DNA from: Antarcticibacterium sp. 1MA-6-2 | GTDB lineage: Bacteria > Bacteroidota > Bacteroidia > Flavobacteriales > Flavobacteriaceae | NCBI RefSeq assembly: GCF_021535135.1 | Contig: NZ_CP091036.1 | Span: 3,348,001 to 3,412,000, forward strand | Length of the DNA: 64,000 nt | Reading direction: 5' to 3' | Part shown: positions 48,448-58,873 of the stretch, piece after piece | Position numbering within the stretch: the first letter of the stretch is position 1 | Layout: the number at the start of each line of letters is the position of its first letter | The notes under the pieces: model-generated | Told to the model about the DNA's origin: nothing | The model's database searches: none | The model's input: only the letters and a program-made list of their open reading frames with translations | Position numbers and translations under genes: made by a program

Positions 48448-50340
48448 TTTGTTTCTTTAATTTTGTTATAGGAATGCTTACCCAAACCCGTTTCTCTGGC
48501 TGGTTATCCAGGGAAAGCCCAGCTTTATCTTTGTAGGTGAGATTTAAAATGTCAAATATACTTTGTAATCCGTAGCCCCTTACGCTGTCTTCAGGAAAAG
48601 CAGGTCCATTGTCATAGACCGAAATTTCCATTTGATCGTGGTTTTGAACAACTTCAAGCTTAATTTTTCCTGTTTCTGTCAGGTTTGATATTCCATGTTT
48701 TATGGCATTTTCAATCAATGGCTGAATAATATTTCTTGGAATAAGGTATTGCAGTAAGGTGTCATCAACGTCTACCTTGTAGTCGAGCCTGTCATCAAAC
48801 CGGATCTGTTCTATTTTAAGATAGGCTTCCACTGCTTCTATTTCTTCCTGAAGCGAACAGTAGGGTTCATTTTTCCTGTTGAGATTATGCCTGAATAGAT
48901 CAGAAAGGGAAATCGCCATTCTTTCTGTTTTATCTGCATCTATGTGCGCCAAACTAAGCGATAGAATTTAATGAATTGTAGAGAAAGTGTGGGTTAATAC
49001 GTGCGTGAAGGGAAGCAACTTCAGCTTCGGCTTTTGAAGCCGACAGATAACTCAACTGAAGGTCTTTTTCTGAGATCAGATTTTCATTCTTTTCTTGGAA
49101 ATAAAGAAATGCACTCCTGGCGAAAGAGGCTATTATAAAGATAAGAGTAACTAAGTAAAATTATATCTTCGGTCTGATTGAATGCATAATTATTTCCTTT
49201 AAGAAAGAAAAAAAGGGTGACTCCATATAATATTAAAAAACAAACTGCAATTTGGATACTAAACCTTATGAAGGATTTCAGGAAAAGGTTTTTAATTGTA
49301 GCTAAAGTGAGTTTTTCTGTAAAATAGAGAATAATCCCAATTAAAGATATAATTAATGTACTGACGAGAATAAAAACAATTGTCGTATAATCAAAATTGG
49401 TGTTATTTTCTCTTAAGTAGTCTGTAGATAATACAGGTGTACTGAGATAAATTATAAATGCAATTACAAGGACTATTCCTAAGTATGTTGAATTAAGAAA
49501 ATATCCAATTAAGGATTTTGTGTTTTTTCTTGAAAAAAGTATCTTATATCCAATAAAAAGAGTGATTAAAAAGTAAAATATAAAGATTAAAATTTTTAAT
49601 ACTCTAGTGTTCTCTCCTCCAAACTTCCAGTTTATATACTGCCAAAAATTGAATTCTTGCCTTACATATTCTTCTGCTTTGTTTCTTAAATTTGGGGAGT
49701 AAATTTGATCTATTATGTAATTGTCGTATTCTTTCGTTTTTGAATACTGAGTGTTATGCACATCTTTATGCATAAAGAAATTTAGCAGTACACTATTATA
49801 ATCAATATATTCTTCACTATATTCTCTTATTAAGTTTTGCCTATATTTTAATCCGGCAACTAATCCTATCACAGCCGAATTTCTAATCATATTTTCCCTC
49901 AGATTTTCTGGTGCAACAAGATCAAAATGCTGAGATTCTATTTCATTATTGTAATTTCCTTTTCTATTAGCAATTTTAGTGTCGTGATTCCATCGAATTT
50001 TTATAGAATCAGTAGCTTTCGGGTAACTTATGTTTATTATAAAATTCGCTGATTTTTCATCTTTTGCGTAATAAACGTTTTGGGGTATTACAGAGTCTAA
50101 AACAGGTATTAATCCCTGAAGCATTAAGCTGTCATTTGCGGTCGCATTTTTAATATAATAGCCAATATCATCATAAAATACTTCCGCTCCTTGGAACCAC
50201 TTGGAACTTTGTGAAAAATAAGTCTTTAAAATAAAATTCCACGCCTCCTCTTTCTGTTCTTCGGTAAGATCAATTTCTGATTGGCTAAAAGACTGGGTCC
50301 AGCAACTAAGGCAAAGGACAACTAGTAATAGTTTTTTCAT
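48437..50340 (-). CDS. LytS-type membrane histidine kinase with unrecognised extracytoplasmic domain (frameshifted twice)
   Basis: Partner of the LytTR regulator. The start at 50340 gives a signal peptide (MKKLLLVVLCLSCWTQSFSQ), then an extracytoplasmic domain of about 220 residues that I do not recognise, four membrane helices (about 250-395), and the kinase domain: NPHFLYNSLNSI with the phospho-His, then NIIQPLIENAIKHG and DNGPAFP. Two RCCGGY lesions split it: ACTAAGT at 49150-49156 (restores ILLPVTLIFII) and ACTAAGC at 48953-48959 (restores SIAGLAHIDADKTERM). Corrected length is about 633 residues. Confidence 0.85.
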
Positions 50341-50568
50341 TGTGGTAAAGATTAGAAAGTTCGTTGTGTAGAGCAAATAAACTTTCTAAGTTGGGTTAAC
50401 TAAAGAGTTTTCCGACGGAATGCAATATAATCTGACGGGATGCAAAATCAGCGTTAATAACTGGTGAAAAATTGTCTTTAACTCACCTCAAAATATCCTT
50501 ATTTTAGCACGATAAGATGAAGCTGCAACTTGCCTTCCTCTTTTGCACTACTTAAAAAAATTGCCTCA

Positions 50569-53500
50569 ATGTACCTTATTTTTGACACAGAAACTACCGG
50601 TTTACCAAAACGCTGGGATGCACCATTAACTGATTTTGACAATTGGCCCCGGTGTATTCAAATCGCCTGGCAGGTGCATGATGCAATGGGAAACCTCATT
50701 GAAAACCAGGATTTTCTTGTCAAACCTGAAGGTTACAACATTCCTTTTGATGCCGAGAAAGTGCACGGTATTTCAACTGAACTTGCCGAAGAACAGGGTG
50801 AAACTTTAAGTGAAGTGCTTGACAAATTCCAGGAGGCATTAAAAAAATGTAAATTTATAGTAGGTCAAAATGTAGGTTTTGACATTAATATTATGGGAGC
50901 AGAGTTCCTTAGGGAGCAAAGGAAAAATCTATTACAGCAGTTTCCTGTCCTCGATACCTGTACTGAGAAGACTGCCGAATTTTGCCAACTCCCGGGTGGA
51001 AGATACGGGCGTTTTAAACTGCCAACTCTTACCGAACTCCACAAAGCTCTGTTTTCTGAACCTTTTGCTGAAGCTCATAATGCTACCGCAGATGTCGAGG
51101 CAACTACTCGTTGTTTCCTCGAATTGATTAGGAAAGAAATTTTCACAAAAGAAGAGCTGGATGTACCTGTAGATTATTTCAGAAATTTTTCTGAAGCGAA
51201 TCCGCAAAAAATTAAATTGATAGGCTTAAAGCATATCAATCTTAAAAAAGCTTCCGCAGAAATAAGGGAGAAACTTCAGAAGTTAAATGCTCCCGATAAA
51301 ATATCTACTGCAGAAATAAGGGAAAACCTGGAAAAGCTGGATGAGGTCAAATTCTCTCATTTACACAACCATTCCCAGTTTTCCATTTTACAATCTACGA
51401 TTAGTATCCCCGATCTTGTTGAGGCTGCGGGTAAAGAACAAATGCCTGCAGTTGCGATTACCGATCATGGAAACATGATGGGTGCTTTTCACTTTGTAAA
51501 AGAAGTAGGGAGTTACAACAAAGCGGTCAAAGCCCGTAATGAAGCTGCGCTGGCAAAAAATGAAGTTCCGGTAGCAAAGGAATTAAAAGCTATAGTGGGT
51601 TGTGAATTTTTTGTTTGCGAAGATCATTTTGATAAATCGCGTAAAGACAATGGGTACCAGGTAGTATTACTGGCCAGGACCAAAAAAGGATATCACAACC
51701 TCGCAAAAATGGCTTCTATAGCTTATATCGAAGGTTTCTATTATGTTCCCAGAATAGATAAAGAAGTCATTAAAAAATATAAAGAAGACATTATTGTCCT
51801 TACCGGAAACCTTTATGGTGAGGTTCCGGGAAAGATCCTCAATGTCGGCGAAAACCAGGCTGAAGAAGCTTTGCTTTGGTGGAAAGAAACTTTTGGAGAA
51901 GACCTTTATATCGAATTGATGCGGCACAATCAGGAGGAAGAGAATAGGGTAAATGATGTTCTTATCCAGTTTTCCAAAAAGCACGATGTGAAGCTGATTG
52001 CTACCAACAACACCTACTACTGTTCGCAGGAAGATGCAAATGCCCACGATATCCTTTTGTGTGTAAAAGACGGGGAAAAGCAGGCAACTCCAATTGGTAG
52101 GGGTAGAGGTTACAGGTATGGACTTCCAAACAGCGAGTATTACTTCAAAAGTGACTCTGCAATGAAGTCGCTCTTTAGGGATTTACCGGAAGCTATTTCT
52201 AATATTCAGGAAATCGTCGATAAAATTGAGCCTTATGAGCTGGCCCGAGATGTATTATTACGACTTTTGATATTCCTGCGGAATTCCTGGTGGAAGATGA
52301 CAAACTTGATGGTGGGAAACGTGGTGAAAATGCCTACTTAAAACATCTCTCTTACGAAGGTGCCAAAAAACGCTATGGTGAAATAACCGAAGATATTAAA
52401 ACTCGTTTGGATTTCGAGCTTTCGGTCATTGAAAACACCGGGTATCCGGGTTACTTCCTCATTGTGGAAGATTTCATAAGAGCAGCCAGGGAGATGGATG
52501 TCTCAGTTGGTCCGGGAAGAGGATCGGCGGCAGGTAGTGTGGTAGCCTATTGTCTCTGGATTACAAATATAGATCCAATCAAGTACGACCTGCTTTTTGA
52601 GAGATTCCTTAATCCGGACAGGGTGAGTATGCCTGATATTGATATTGATTTTGATGATGAAGGCCGTAGCCGCGTAATGGACTATGTGATCAAAAAATAC
52701 GGTTCCAATCAGGTGGCGCAGATCATCACCTACGGAACAATGGCTGCAAAATCATCGATAAGAGATACCGCAAGAGTACTGGATCTTCCGCTTAATGAAG
52801 CAGATCGTATTTCGAAGCTTATCCCTAATATGTCCAAACTGAATAAGATATTTGGTCTGGAAGAAAAGGAGCTGAAAAAGAAATTCCGAAGTGAAGATCT
52901 TGATAAAGTTAACGAGCTGCTAAACATTGCCGATGGGGATGACCTGGAGGCACAAACAGTAAATCAGGCCAGAATCCTTGAAGGATCGGTGCGGAATACT
53001 GGTATTCACGCCTGTGGGGTAATTATTACTCCGGGTGATATTACCAATTATGTACCCGTTGCTCTGGCTAAGGATTCAGATCTTTACGTTACCCAGTTTG
53101 ATAACTCGGTCGTTGAAAGTGCAGGTCTTCTAAAAATGGACTTTTTGGGTTTGAAGACCCTAACTCTTATTAAAGACACGGTTAAAATTGTAAAAGGTCG
53201 TCACAATATAACTTTAGATCCAGATAATTTTCCTCTAGATGATGAGAAGACATACGAGCTTTTCCAGAGAGGTGAAACAGTAGGAATATTTCAGTACGAA
53301 TCTCCCGGGATGCAAAAGCATATGAAGGATCTTAAACCTACGGTTTTTGATGATCTTATTGCAATGAACGCCCTTTACAGGCCGGGACCTATGGAATACA
53401 TACCCAGCTTTATTGCGCGTAAGCATGGAGATGAAGAGATTTCCTATGATTTGCCCGAGATGGAGGAGTATCTTAAGGAAACCTACGGGATCACAGTTTA

Positions 53501-54956
53501 CCAGGAGCAGGTGATGCTTCTATCCCAAAAGCTTGCAGGCTTTACAAAGGGTGAAGCCGATATGTTGAGGAAAGCGATGGGAAAAAAGCTGGTAGACCTG
53601 CTGGCAAAACTTAAACCAAAGTTTATTGAAGGAGGAGAAGCTAAGGGACATCCCAAAGATATTCTTGAAAAGATCTGGAAAGACTGGGAGGCATTTGCAT
53701 CCTATGCCTTTAATAAGTCCCACTCCACCTGTTATGCCTGGATCGCTTACCAGACAGCTTACTTAAAAGCCCATTATCCTGCGGAATATATGGCGGCTGT
53801 CCTTTCCAACAATATGAATGACATTAAGCAGGTGACCTTCTTTATGGAAGAATGTAAGCGAATGAAGCTGAACGTTCTTGGTCCTGATGTAAATGAATCA
53901 TACTACAAATTCTCTGTAAACAAAGAAAATGCTGTTCGTTTTGGAATGGGAGCTATTAAAGGAGTGGGAGCAGGAGCTGTGGCTACCATAGTTGAAAACC
54001 GTAAGGGAGAAAAAGGAGCTTATTCTTCTATTTTTGATATGGCTAAGAGAATCGATCTCAGAGCAGCAAATAAAAAAGCTTTTGAAAACCTCGCTTTGGC
54101 CGGAGGTTTTGACGGCTTTAAAAATCACCGTGCTCAATATTTCCACCACGACGGGGATGGGATAAGCTTCCTCGAAAAAGCCATAAAATACGCGGCAAAA
54201 TTCCAGGAGAGTGAGAATTCGTCGCAGGTGAGCCTCTTTGGCGAAGCCAGCGATGTTCAAATTCCGGAGCCTGCGGTACCTCCCTGTGAAGAATGGGGGA
54301 CTATGGAGAAGTTAAGGCGGGAAAAAGAAGTTGTGGGAATTTACATTTCAGGCCATCCGCTTGATGATTTTAAAGCTGAAATCAATTACTTCTGTAACGC
54401 AAAAGTTTCCGACTTTAATACTTTGGAAAATTTTGTCAATAGGGAGCTGGCTTTTGGAGGAGTTATTTCTGAAGTGCAGCATCGCACCTCAAAAATGGGA
54501 AAAGGCTGGGCTGCTTTTACTGTTGAAGATTACTGGGATTCCTATGAGTTCAGGATCTTTGGAGAAGAGTATCTCAAATTTCAGCATTTCCTCGTGCCCA
54601 ATTCCTTTGTTTTCATTAAAGCTTTAGTAAAAGAAGGTTGGACAAATAAGGAAACCGGAAGTAAGGGAGATCCAAGGCTGCAATTCAATAATTTCCAGCT
54701 ATTGCACGACGTCATGGACATGTACGCTAGGAAATTGACTATTCAGCTGGACATTAACGACCTGAAATCTGATCAAATAGATTCTTTAAAAGATATTCTT
54801 CGCGCGCATCGCGGCGATCACAACCTCAATTTCATAGTATATGAGATGAAGGAAATGGTGAAAGTGAGCATGACCAGCAGGAAACAAAAAGTGAAGATAT
54901 CCCAGGAATTGCTGAATGCATTAGAAGAGGTTCAGGTGCATTATAAATTAAATTAA
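50569..54956 (+). CDS. dnaE: DNA polymerase III subunit alpha with fused N-terminal DnaQ-like exonuclease (frameshifted)
   Basis: Replicative polymerase. Domains in order: DEDDh exonuclease (about 1-180; LIFDTETTGLP, VGQNVGFDIN, HNATADVEATTR), PHP domain (about 265-520; SHLHNHSQFSIL, AITDHGNMMGAFHF), polymerase core with catalytic PDIDIDFDDEGR, beta-clamp and OB-fold region to residue about 1462. The frame breaks at 52260-52264 (ACGAC); ACCGGC restores VLLPAFDIPAEF, an RCCGGY lesion. The start MYLIFDTETTGLP is chosen over one 39 nt upstream. A proofreading domain in the same chain means a separate DnaQ may not be needed. It holds the other intact RCCGGY (50596-50601). Confidence 0.95.
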
Positions 54957-55075
54957 ACAGGCTCCGGGATAGGGTGGTGCAATAGATTAATAGCCAAAAC
55001 CTATCTTTAGACTGTAAGAATTGGAAAAAAAATTGACTAATTTTACATATTGAATATAATCGAAAAACAAATATT

Positions 55076-55393
55076 ATGGCTTTAGAGATAACAGACGCTA
55101 ATTTTGAAGAAACGGTATTAAAGAGTGAAAAGCTAGTTATGGTTGACTTTTGGGCAGCCTGGTGTGGACCTTGTAGAATGGTAGGTCCAATCATTGATGA
55201 TATTAGCAAAGACTATGAAGGTAAAGCAGTTGTTGGAAAACTCGATGTAGATGCCAACCAGGAATTTGCCGCAAAATATGGAGTAAGAAATATCCCAACC
55301 GTTTTGATCTTTCAAAATGGAGAAGTAGTAGGTCGCCAGGTGGGTGTTGCCCCTAAGAATACTTATGCAGATGCACTTGATGCATTGCTGTAG
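55076..55393 (+). CDS. trxA: Thioredoxin
   Basis: Cytoplasmic disulfide reductase of 105 residues, normal length, with active site FWAAWCGPCRMVGP (WCGPC about 29-33) and the cis-Pro in NIPTVLIF. Complete; own terminator follows. No signal peptide. Confidence 0.97.
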   Translation: MALEITDANFEETVLKSEKLVMVDFWAAWCGPCRMVGPIIDDISKDYEGKAVVGKLDVDANQEFAAKYGVRNIPTVLIFQNGEVVGRQVGVAPKNTYADALDALL

Positions 55394-55410
55394 TAAGAGA
55401 AATTTACATA

Positions 55411-55440
55411 TAAAAGGCCCGGCACTGCCGGGCCTTTCTG
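55411..55440 (+). terminator. Intrinsic terminator after trxA
   Basis: AAAGGCCCGGCA and TGCCGGGCCTTT are a 12-bp perfect stem with a short loop, 20 nt past the trxA stop, followed by TCTGTTTT. Confidence 0.85.
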
Positions 55441-55513
55441 TTTTCAAATAGTTATATTAGTAAAAAAATACCAGACTCTCTAAATTATTCAGGAGAGAGA
55501 TGAGGCGGCGCCT

Positions 55514-56446
55514 ATGGATCTACAACAGGAAATATATAAGTCTGGCGGATTTGCCAATCTGGAGTTACTTGCCAGGCAGGTAGTGGAAGGTTTTATCTCA
55601 GGAATGCACAAGAGTCCCTTTCACGGTTTCTCTGCTGAATTTGCTGAACATAAAATCTATAACAATGGTGAAAGCACGAAGCATATTGACTGGAAACTTT
55701 TTGCCAAAACAGATAAGCTTTTTACCAAACGATATGAAGAAGAAACAAATTTGCGATGTCACATAATCATCGACAACTCTTCTTCTATGTTTTATCCGGA
55801 AGTAAAGCAACTGGATAGGAATAATCTCAATAAAATAGGATTTTCAGTCCTGGCAGCTGCTTCTCTAATGCAAATTCTAAAGAAACAACGAGATGCAGTA
55901 GGTTTGAGCATTTACAGTGATCAATACGAATATTACGCGCCGGAGAAAGGCAGTGAGAGGCATCACCAGATGCTCTTAAATGAATTGGACAAGCTGGTCA
56001 CCCAACCTAGGCAGACGGTATCTACTGATAGTTTTACATATCTTCATCAAATAGCTGAAAAACTTAAACGTAGGTCTTTAATATTTCTGTTTACAGATAT
56101 GTTTCAGGAGGATAAGGATGAGAAGGAGCTTTTTGAAGCTTTGAAACATCTTAAGTATAATAAACATGAGGTAGTTCTATTTCATGTAGTGGACAGGCAG
56201 AGGGAAATAAATTTTGATTTTGATGATACGCCAAAACGTTTTACAGATGTAGAATCAGGTGCACACATAGACCTTTATGCTGAAAATTTTAGAGATACTT
56301 ATACTCTCGCGGTTAAAGAATATTTTGCAGCACTTAAATTACAGTGTGCCAAATACAGGATAAAGTACGTAGAAGCAGACGTGGGAGAAAATTTTGAAAA
56401 AACATTGACTACCTATCTTGTTGAGAGACAAAAATTTGCCTCTTAG
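55514..56446 (+). CDS. DUF58 domain protein (VWA-like fold)
   Basis: 310 residues. STKHIDWKLFAKTDKLFTKRYEEET is the DUF58 signature, followed by a von Willebrand A-like fold with the metal motif IIDNSSSM (DxSxS, about 90-97). In other genomes such proteins sit with MoxR ATPases and BatA-type proteins, but none is adjacent here. Start ATG follows trxA's terminator by 74 nt. Confidence 0.85.
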   Translation: MDLQQEIYKSGGFANLELLARQVVEGFISGMHKSPFHGFSAEFAEHKIYNNGESTKHIDWKLFAKTDKLFTKRYEEETNLRCHIIIDNSSSMFYPEVKQLDRNNLNKIGFSVLAAASLMQILKKQRDAVGLSIYSDQYEYYAPEKGSERHHQMLLNELDKLVTQPRQTVSTDSFTYLHQIAEKLKRRSLIFLFTDMFQEDKDEKELFEALKHLKYNKHEVVLFHVVDRQREINFDFDDTPKRFTDVESGAHIDLYAENFRDTYTLAVKEYFAALKLQCAKYRIKYVEADVGENFEKTLTTYLVERQKFAS

Positions 56447-56482
56447 AAGATAATATTCCTGAAACAAAATCTAAAAAAATGT

Positions 56483-56512
56483 TTGTGTAATATAAAATCT
56501 GCTGTATATTTG
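56483..56512 (+). promoter_or_regulatory. Promoter of tRNA-Asp
   Basis: TTG (56483-56485), a 19-nt spacer and TATATTTG (56505-56512) match the consensus. The tRNA starts 18 nt downstream. Confidence 0.8.
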
Positions 56513-56530
56513 CCCTCGCAATAAAGCAAC

Positions 56531-56604
56531 GGTCTGGTAGTTCAGTTGGTTAGAATACCTGCCTGTCACGCAGGGGGTCGCGAGTTCGAGTCTCGTCCAG
56601 ACCG
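56531..56604 (+). tRNA. tRNA-Asp (GTC)
   Basis: 74 nt with acceptor stem GGTCTGG:CCAGACC and discriminator G, D-arm with TTCAGTTGGTTAGAA, anticodon stem CCTGC:GCAGG with loop CTGTCAC (anticodon GTC), and T-arm CGAGTTCGAGTCTCG. CCA is not encoded. It borders the mobile element and may be its integration target. Confidence 0.97.
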
Positions 56605-56628
56605 CTTTTTGATTATCAAAACACACTT

Positions 56629-56663
56629 AAAAACCTCTAAATCAATTATTTAGAGGTTTTTTT
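56629..56663 (+). terminator. Intrinsic terminator after tRNA-Asp
   Basis: AAAACCTCTAAAT pairs with ATTTAGAGGTTTT around a short loop, followed by T, 25 nt after the tRNA. Confidence 0.85.
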
Positions 56664-56718
56664 ATTTGATTTGATATCAAATAATACCAAATAAATGTAA
56701 GTAATTGGTGCTCAATTC

Positions 56719-56751
56719 GGTGAGCATTTTTCCCGCCAAAAAATGCTCACC
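56719..56751. other. Lox-like 13-7-13 inverted repeat: candidate attachment or regulatory site
   Basis: GGTGAGCATTTTT and AAAAATGCTCACC are exact 13-bp inverted repeats around a 7-nt spacer (CCCGCCA), lying between tRNA-Asp and the integrase gene. A third copy, GGTGAGCATTTT, is at 56832-56843. Arms and spacer are the size used by tyrosine recombinases at core sites. A transcription terminator or operator for the integrase is the main alternative. Confidence 0.5.
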
Positions 56752-56856
56752 AGAATCTTCCTAAAGCACTGTTAATTAATGCGTTGCACGATTCCTTTAA
56801 CAATTTCAAGGCCCTTCTTTTTGTACCTTTCGGTGAGCATTTTAAAACTGTCACCT

Positions 56857-58091
56857 ATGGCTTCTTTATTTTCAATTTTATTTTACCCAAAACATAGAGC
56901 TTCAGATTCAGACGAATCTGCTGTTCTTTATACTAGAATTACCTACAAAGGTAAACGAGCGGAGTTCAGTACCAGCCGACGGATCAACCTATCCATCTGG
57001 AACAGTAAAAGCGGGAAAGCGCGGGGAACTTCAGAGCAATCAAGATCTGTTAATCGATTTTTAGATAATTTAAAATTAAGCTTATACGATATTCACGACA
57101 GACTTTTAAGAGAAGATCGTAGCATTTCAGCCAGTATAATTAAGGATATCCATCTTGGAAAAGAAGAGAAACAGTATATGCTGCTGGAAATCTTTCAGGA
57201 TCATAATGATCAAATGGAGAAATTAATAGGGAAAGGATATACCAAAGGAACTTTACAGCGGTACAATGCCTGTAAGCAACATATTGAAGATTACCTGGCT
57301 TTCAGGGGAAAGGCGAAAGATATTCCCGTAGAAGATGTGGATCATAAATTTATTACAGGATTCGACCATTTCTTACGATCAGAAAAAGACTGCGCCCACA
57401 ATACTGCACAGAAGTATATAGTGAATTTTAAAAAGATCATCCGTATCGCTTATGCCAACCAGTGGATAGAGAAAGATCCCTTTTTTCACTGGAAAGGAAG
57501 CTGGAAATCTTCTGAAAGGGAATATCTAACTGATGCCGAACTTCAGGAAATGGCTGAAAAAGATTTTGATATTCCCCGACTGGAACTGGTGAGGGATATA
57601 TTCCTGTTTTGCTGTTATACGGGTTTGGCTTTTGCCGATGTAAAAAAACTTTCTTCAGATGATATTGTCCATAACATAAACGGAAAAAAGTGGATCAAGA
57701 CAAAAAGGCAGAAAACCAAATCCCTTAGCAGCATTCCTCTACTGGAAATCCCGGAAGCCATAATTGAGAAATATTCAGCTCATCCATATGTGAAAGCCGG
57801 AAAAGGAGTGCTGCTAAGGTATTGACGAACCAGAAATCAAACTCCTATTTAAAAGAAATAGCTGACGCTTGCGGCATTAAAAAGAATCTTACCACCCATT
57901 TAGCTCGTCACACTTTTGCGACCACTGTAACCCTTTCTAAAGGGGTGCCTATCGAAAGTGTGGGCAAGATGCTGGGTCATCGTTCTCTTAAGACCACGCA
58001 GATCTATGCAAAGGTTTTAGATGAGAAAGTTGGTAGAGATATGGAAATTCTGGAGCAGCAAAATAAGAATGTGCAGAAAAAGAAAAAATAA
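56857..58091 (+). CDS. Tyrosine-type site-specific integrase (frameshifted)
   Basis: Integrates and excises the element. The start at 56857 (MASLFSILFYPKH) gives the arm-binding domain, SAM-like core-binding domain (about 110-215) and catalytic domain: first Arg in CCYTGLAFADVKKL-type segment (note the usual Arg-bearing TGLR is TGLA here), then in the next frame HLARHTFATT (H-x-x-R), LGHRSLKTTQIYAKV with the Tyr nucleophile. The break GCTAAGGT (57813-57820) is an RCCGGY lesion restoring the family string GVLPVLTNQKSN. Corrected length is about 410 residues, as in Bacteroidota integrases. Confidence 0.9.
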
Positions 58092-58142
58092 GCATTTTAT
58101 TTAAGGTAGGGCGACCTGTGTAATAGACACTTATCGTCATTT

Positions 58143-58273
58143 AAAGTCACTAAGGGTGTTCTTCCATTTGAAGTTTCAGCACGAAAGAGCACCCATAAAA
58201 ATGGGAGCTCAAAAAGAAGCGGAAGAAGGAGCTTTATTTTCAAGTTCCTTCGGTCAAAAATAAAGCCCCTTCT
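58143..58273. repeat. 131-nt direct repeat, copy 1
   Basis: Copy 1 of an imperfect direct repeat (partner 58464-58594). It holds two hairpins: GAGC-A-CCCAT...ATGGG-A-GCTC, and AAGGAGCTTTATTTT...AAAATAAAGCCCCTT (one mismatch). Shared blocks include CCATTTGAAGTTTCAGCA and CTCAAAAAGAAG. Confidence 0.9.
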
Positions 58274-58340
58274 ACTTTTTTAAAAGGTAGAATCGAGGAA
58301 GATATAGCTAGTTCATTTCCCCTGTTAGAAAACTTTAACT

Positions 58341-58405
58341 GCGCCTACTTTTATTACAGCTAGTATTTAAGCGCCCGTTTTTATTCTGATGCGCCTGTTT
58401 TTTAT
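58341..58405 (+). repeat. Three GCGCC-T-rich iterons on helical spacing
   Basis: GCGCCTACTTTTATT (58341), GCGCCCGTTTTTATT (58371) and GCGCCTGTTTTTTAT (58391) share GCGCCYRY followed by T and AT. Starts are 30 and 20 nt apart, whole helical turns, as expected of protein-binding sites on one face of DNA. Confidence 0.65.
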
Positions 58406-58463
58406 GGTCTTGAGAGATTAGAGAATGGCAACATCGTAGGGTATGCTGCCATAAATCCCATTG

Positions 58464-58594
58464 AAAGTCACTAAAGGTGGCCTGCCATTTGAAGTTTCAG
58501 CATGAGCGAGCACCCATAAAAATGGGAGCTCAAAAAGAAGTGGAAGAAGGAGCTTTATTTTCAAGCTCCTTCGGTCGAAAATAAAGCTCCTTCT
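58464..58594. repeat. 131-nt direct repeat, copy 2
   Basis: Copy 2 (partner 58143-58273). The second hairpin is perfect here: AAGGAGCTTTATTTTC pairs with GAAAATAAAGCTCCTT (16 bp) around a 14-nt loop. The first hairpin (CCCAT/ATGGG extended by GAGC/GCTC) is conserved. Differences between copies partly keep pairing, hinting at selection on structure. Confidence 0.9.
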
Positions 58595-58873
58595 TCCCAT
58601 TCTTTTAATTTCAAGAACCTGATATAGAACCTTCTGTCAAATTTATCCTCTTTTGACTTTTTTCTTTGCAATTCCTTTAAAACCTCTATTGAACCAAATT
58701 TTACTGTCTATACAAATGATATCATATAAATAGAAAATAATTGGCCTTCCTATTAATTGTGTTTAAATTGTATTATTCGCAATAAAAATAAATGTTTTGT
58801 AAATATTCGGTAATCAATTGGTTATTTTACTAAATTTAAATGTTGTTTTGTCAATACATTTAGATTCCATTAA

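Larger units (their letters stand above)
58092..58873. other. Structured non-coding region of the mobile element
   Basis: 780 nt without a gene. It holds a duplicated 131-nt hairpin-rich unit (listed separately) and, between the copies, three GCGCC-TTTTTAT repeats. After 58600 the sequence becomes very AT-rich up to the GTG start of the primase-helicase gene. Confidence 0.7.

Noticed and set aside
53235..53426. Minus-strand frames inside dnaE
   Set aside because: Shadows of the dnaE coding sequence; no start context or recognised domain.
58143..58594. The two 131-nt units as CRISPR repeats
   Set aside because: Only two copies, each long and hairpin-rich, with no spacer pattern or cas genes.
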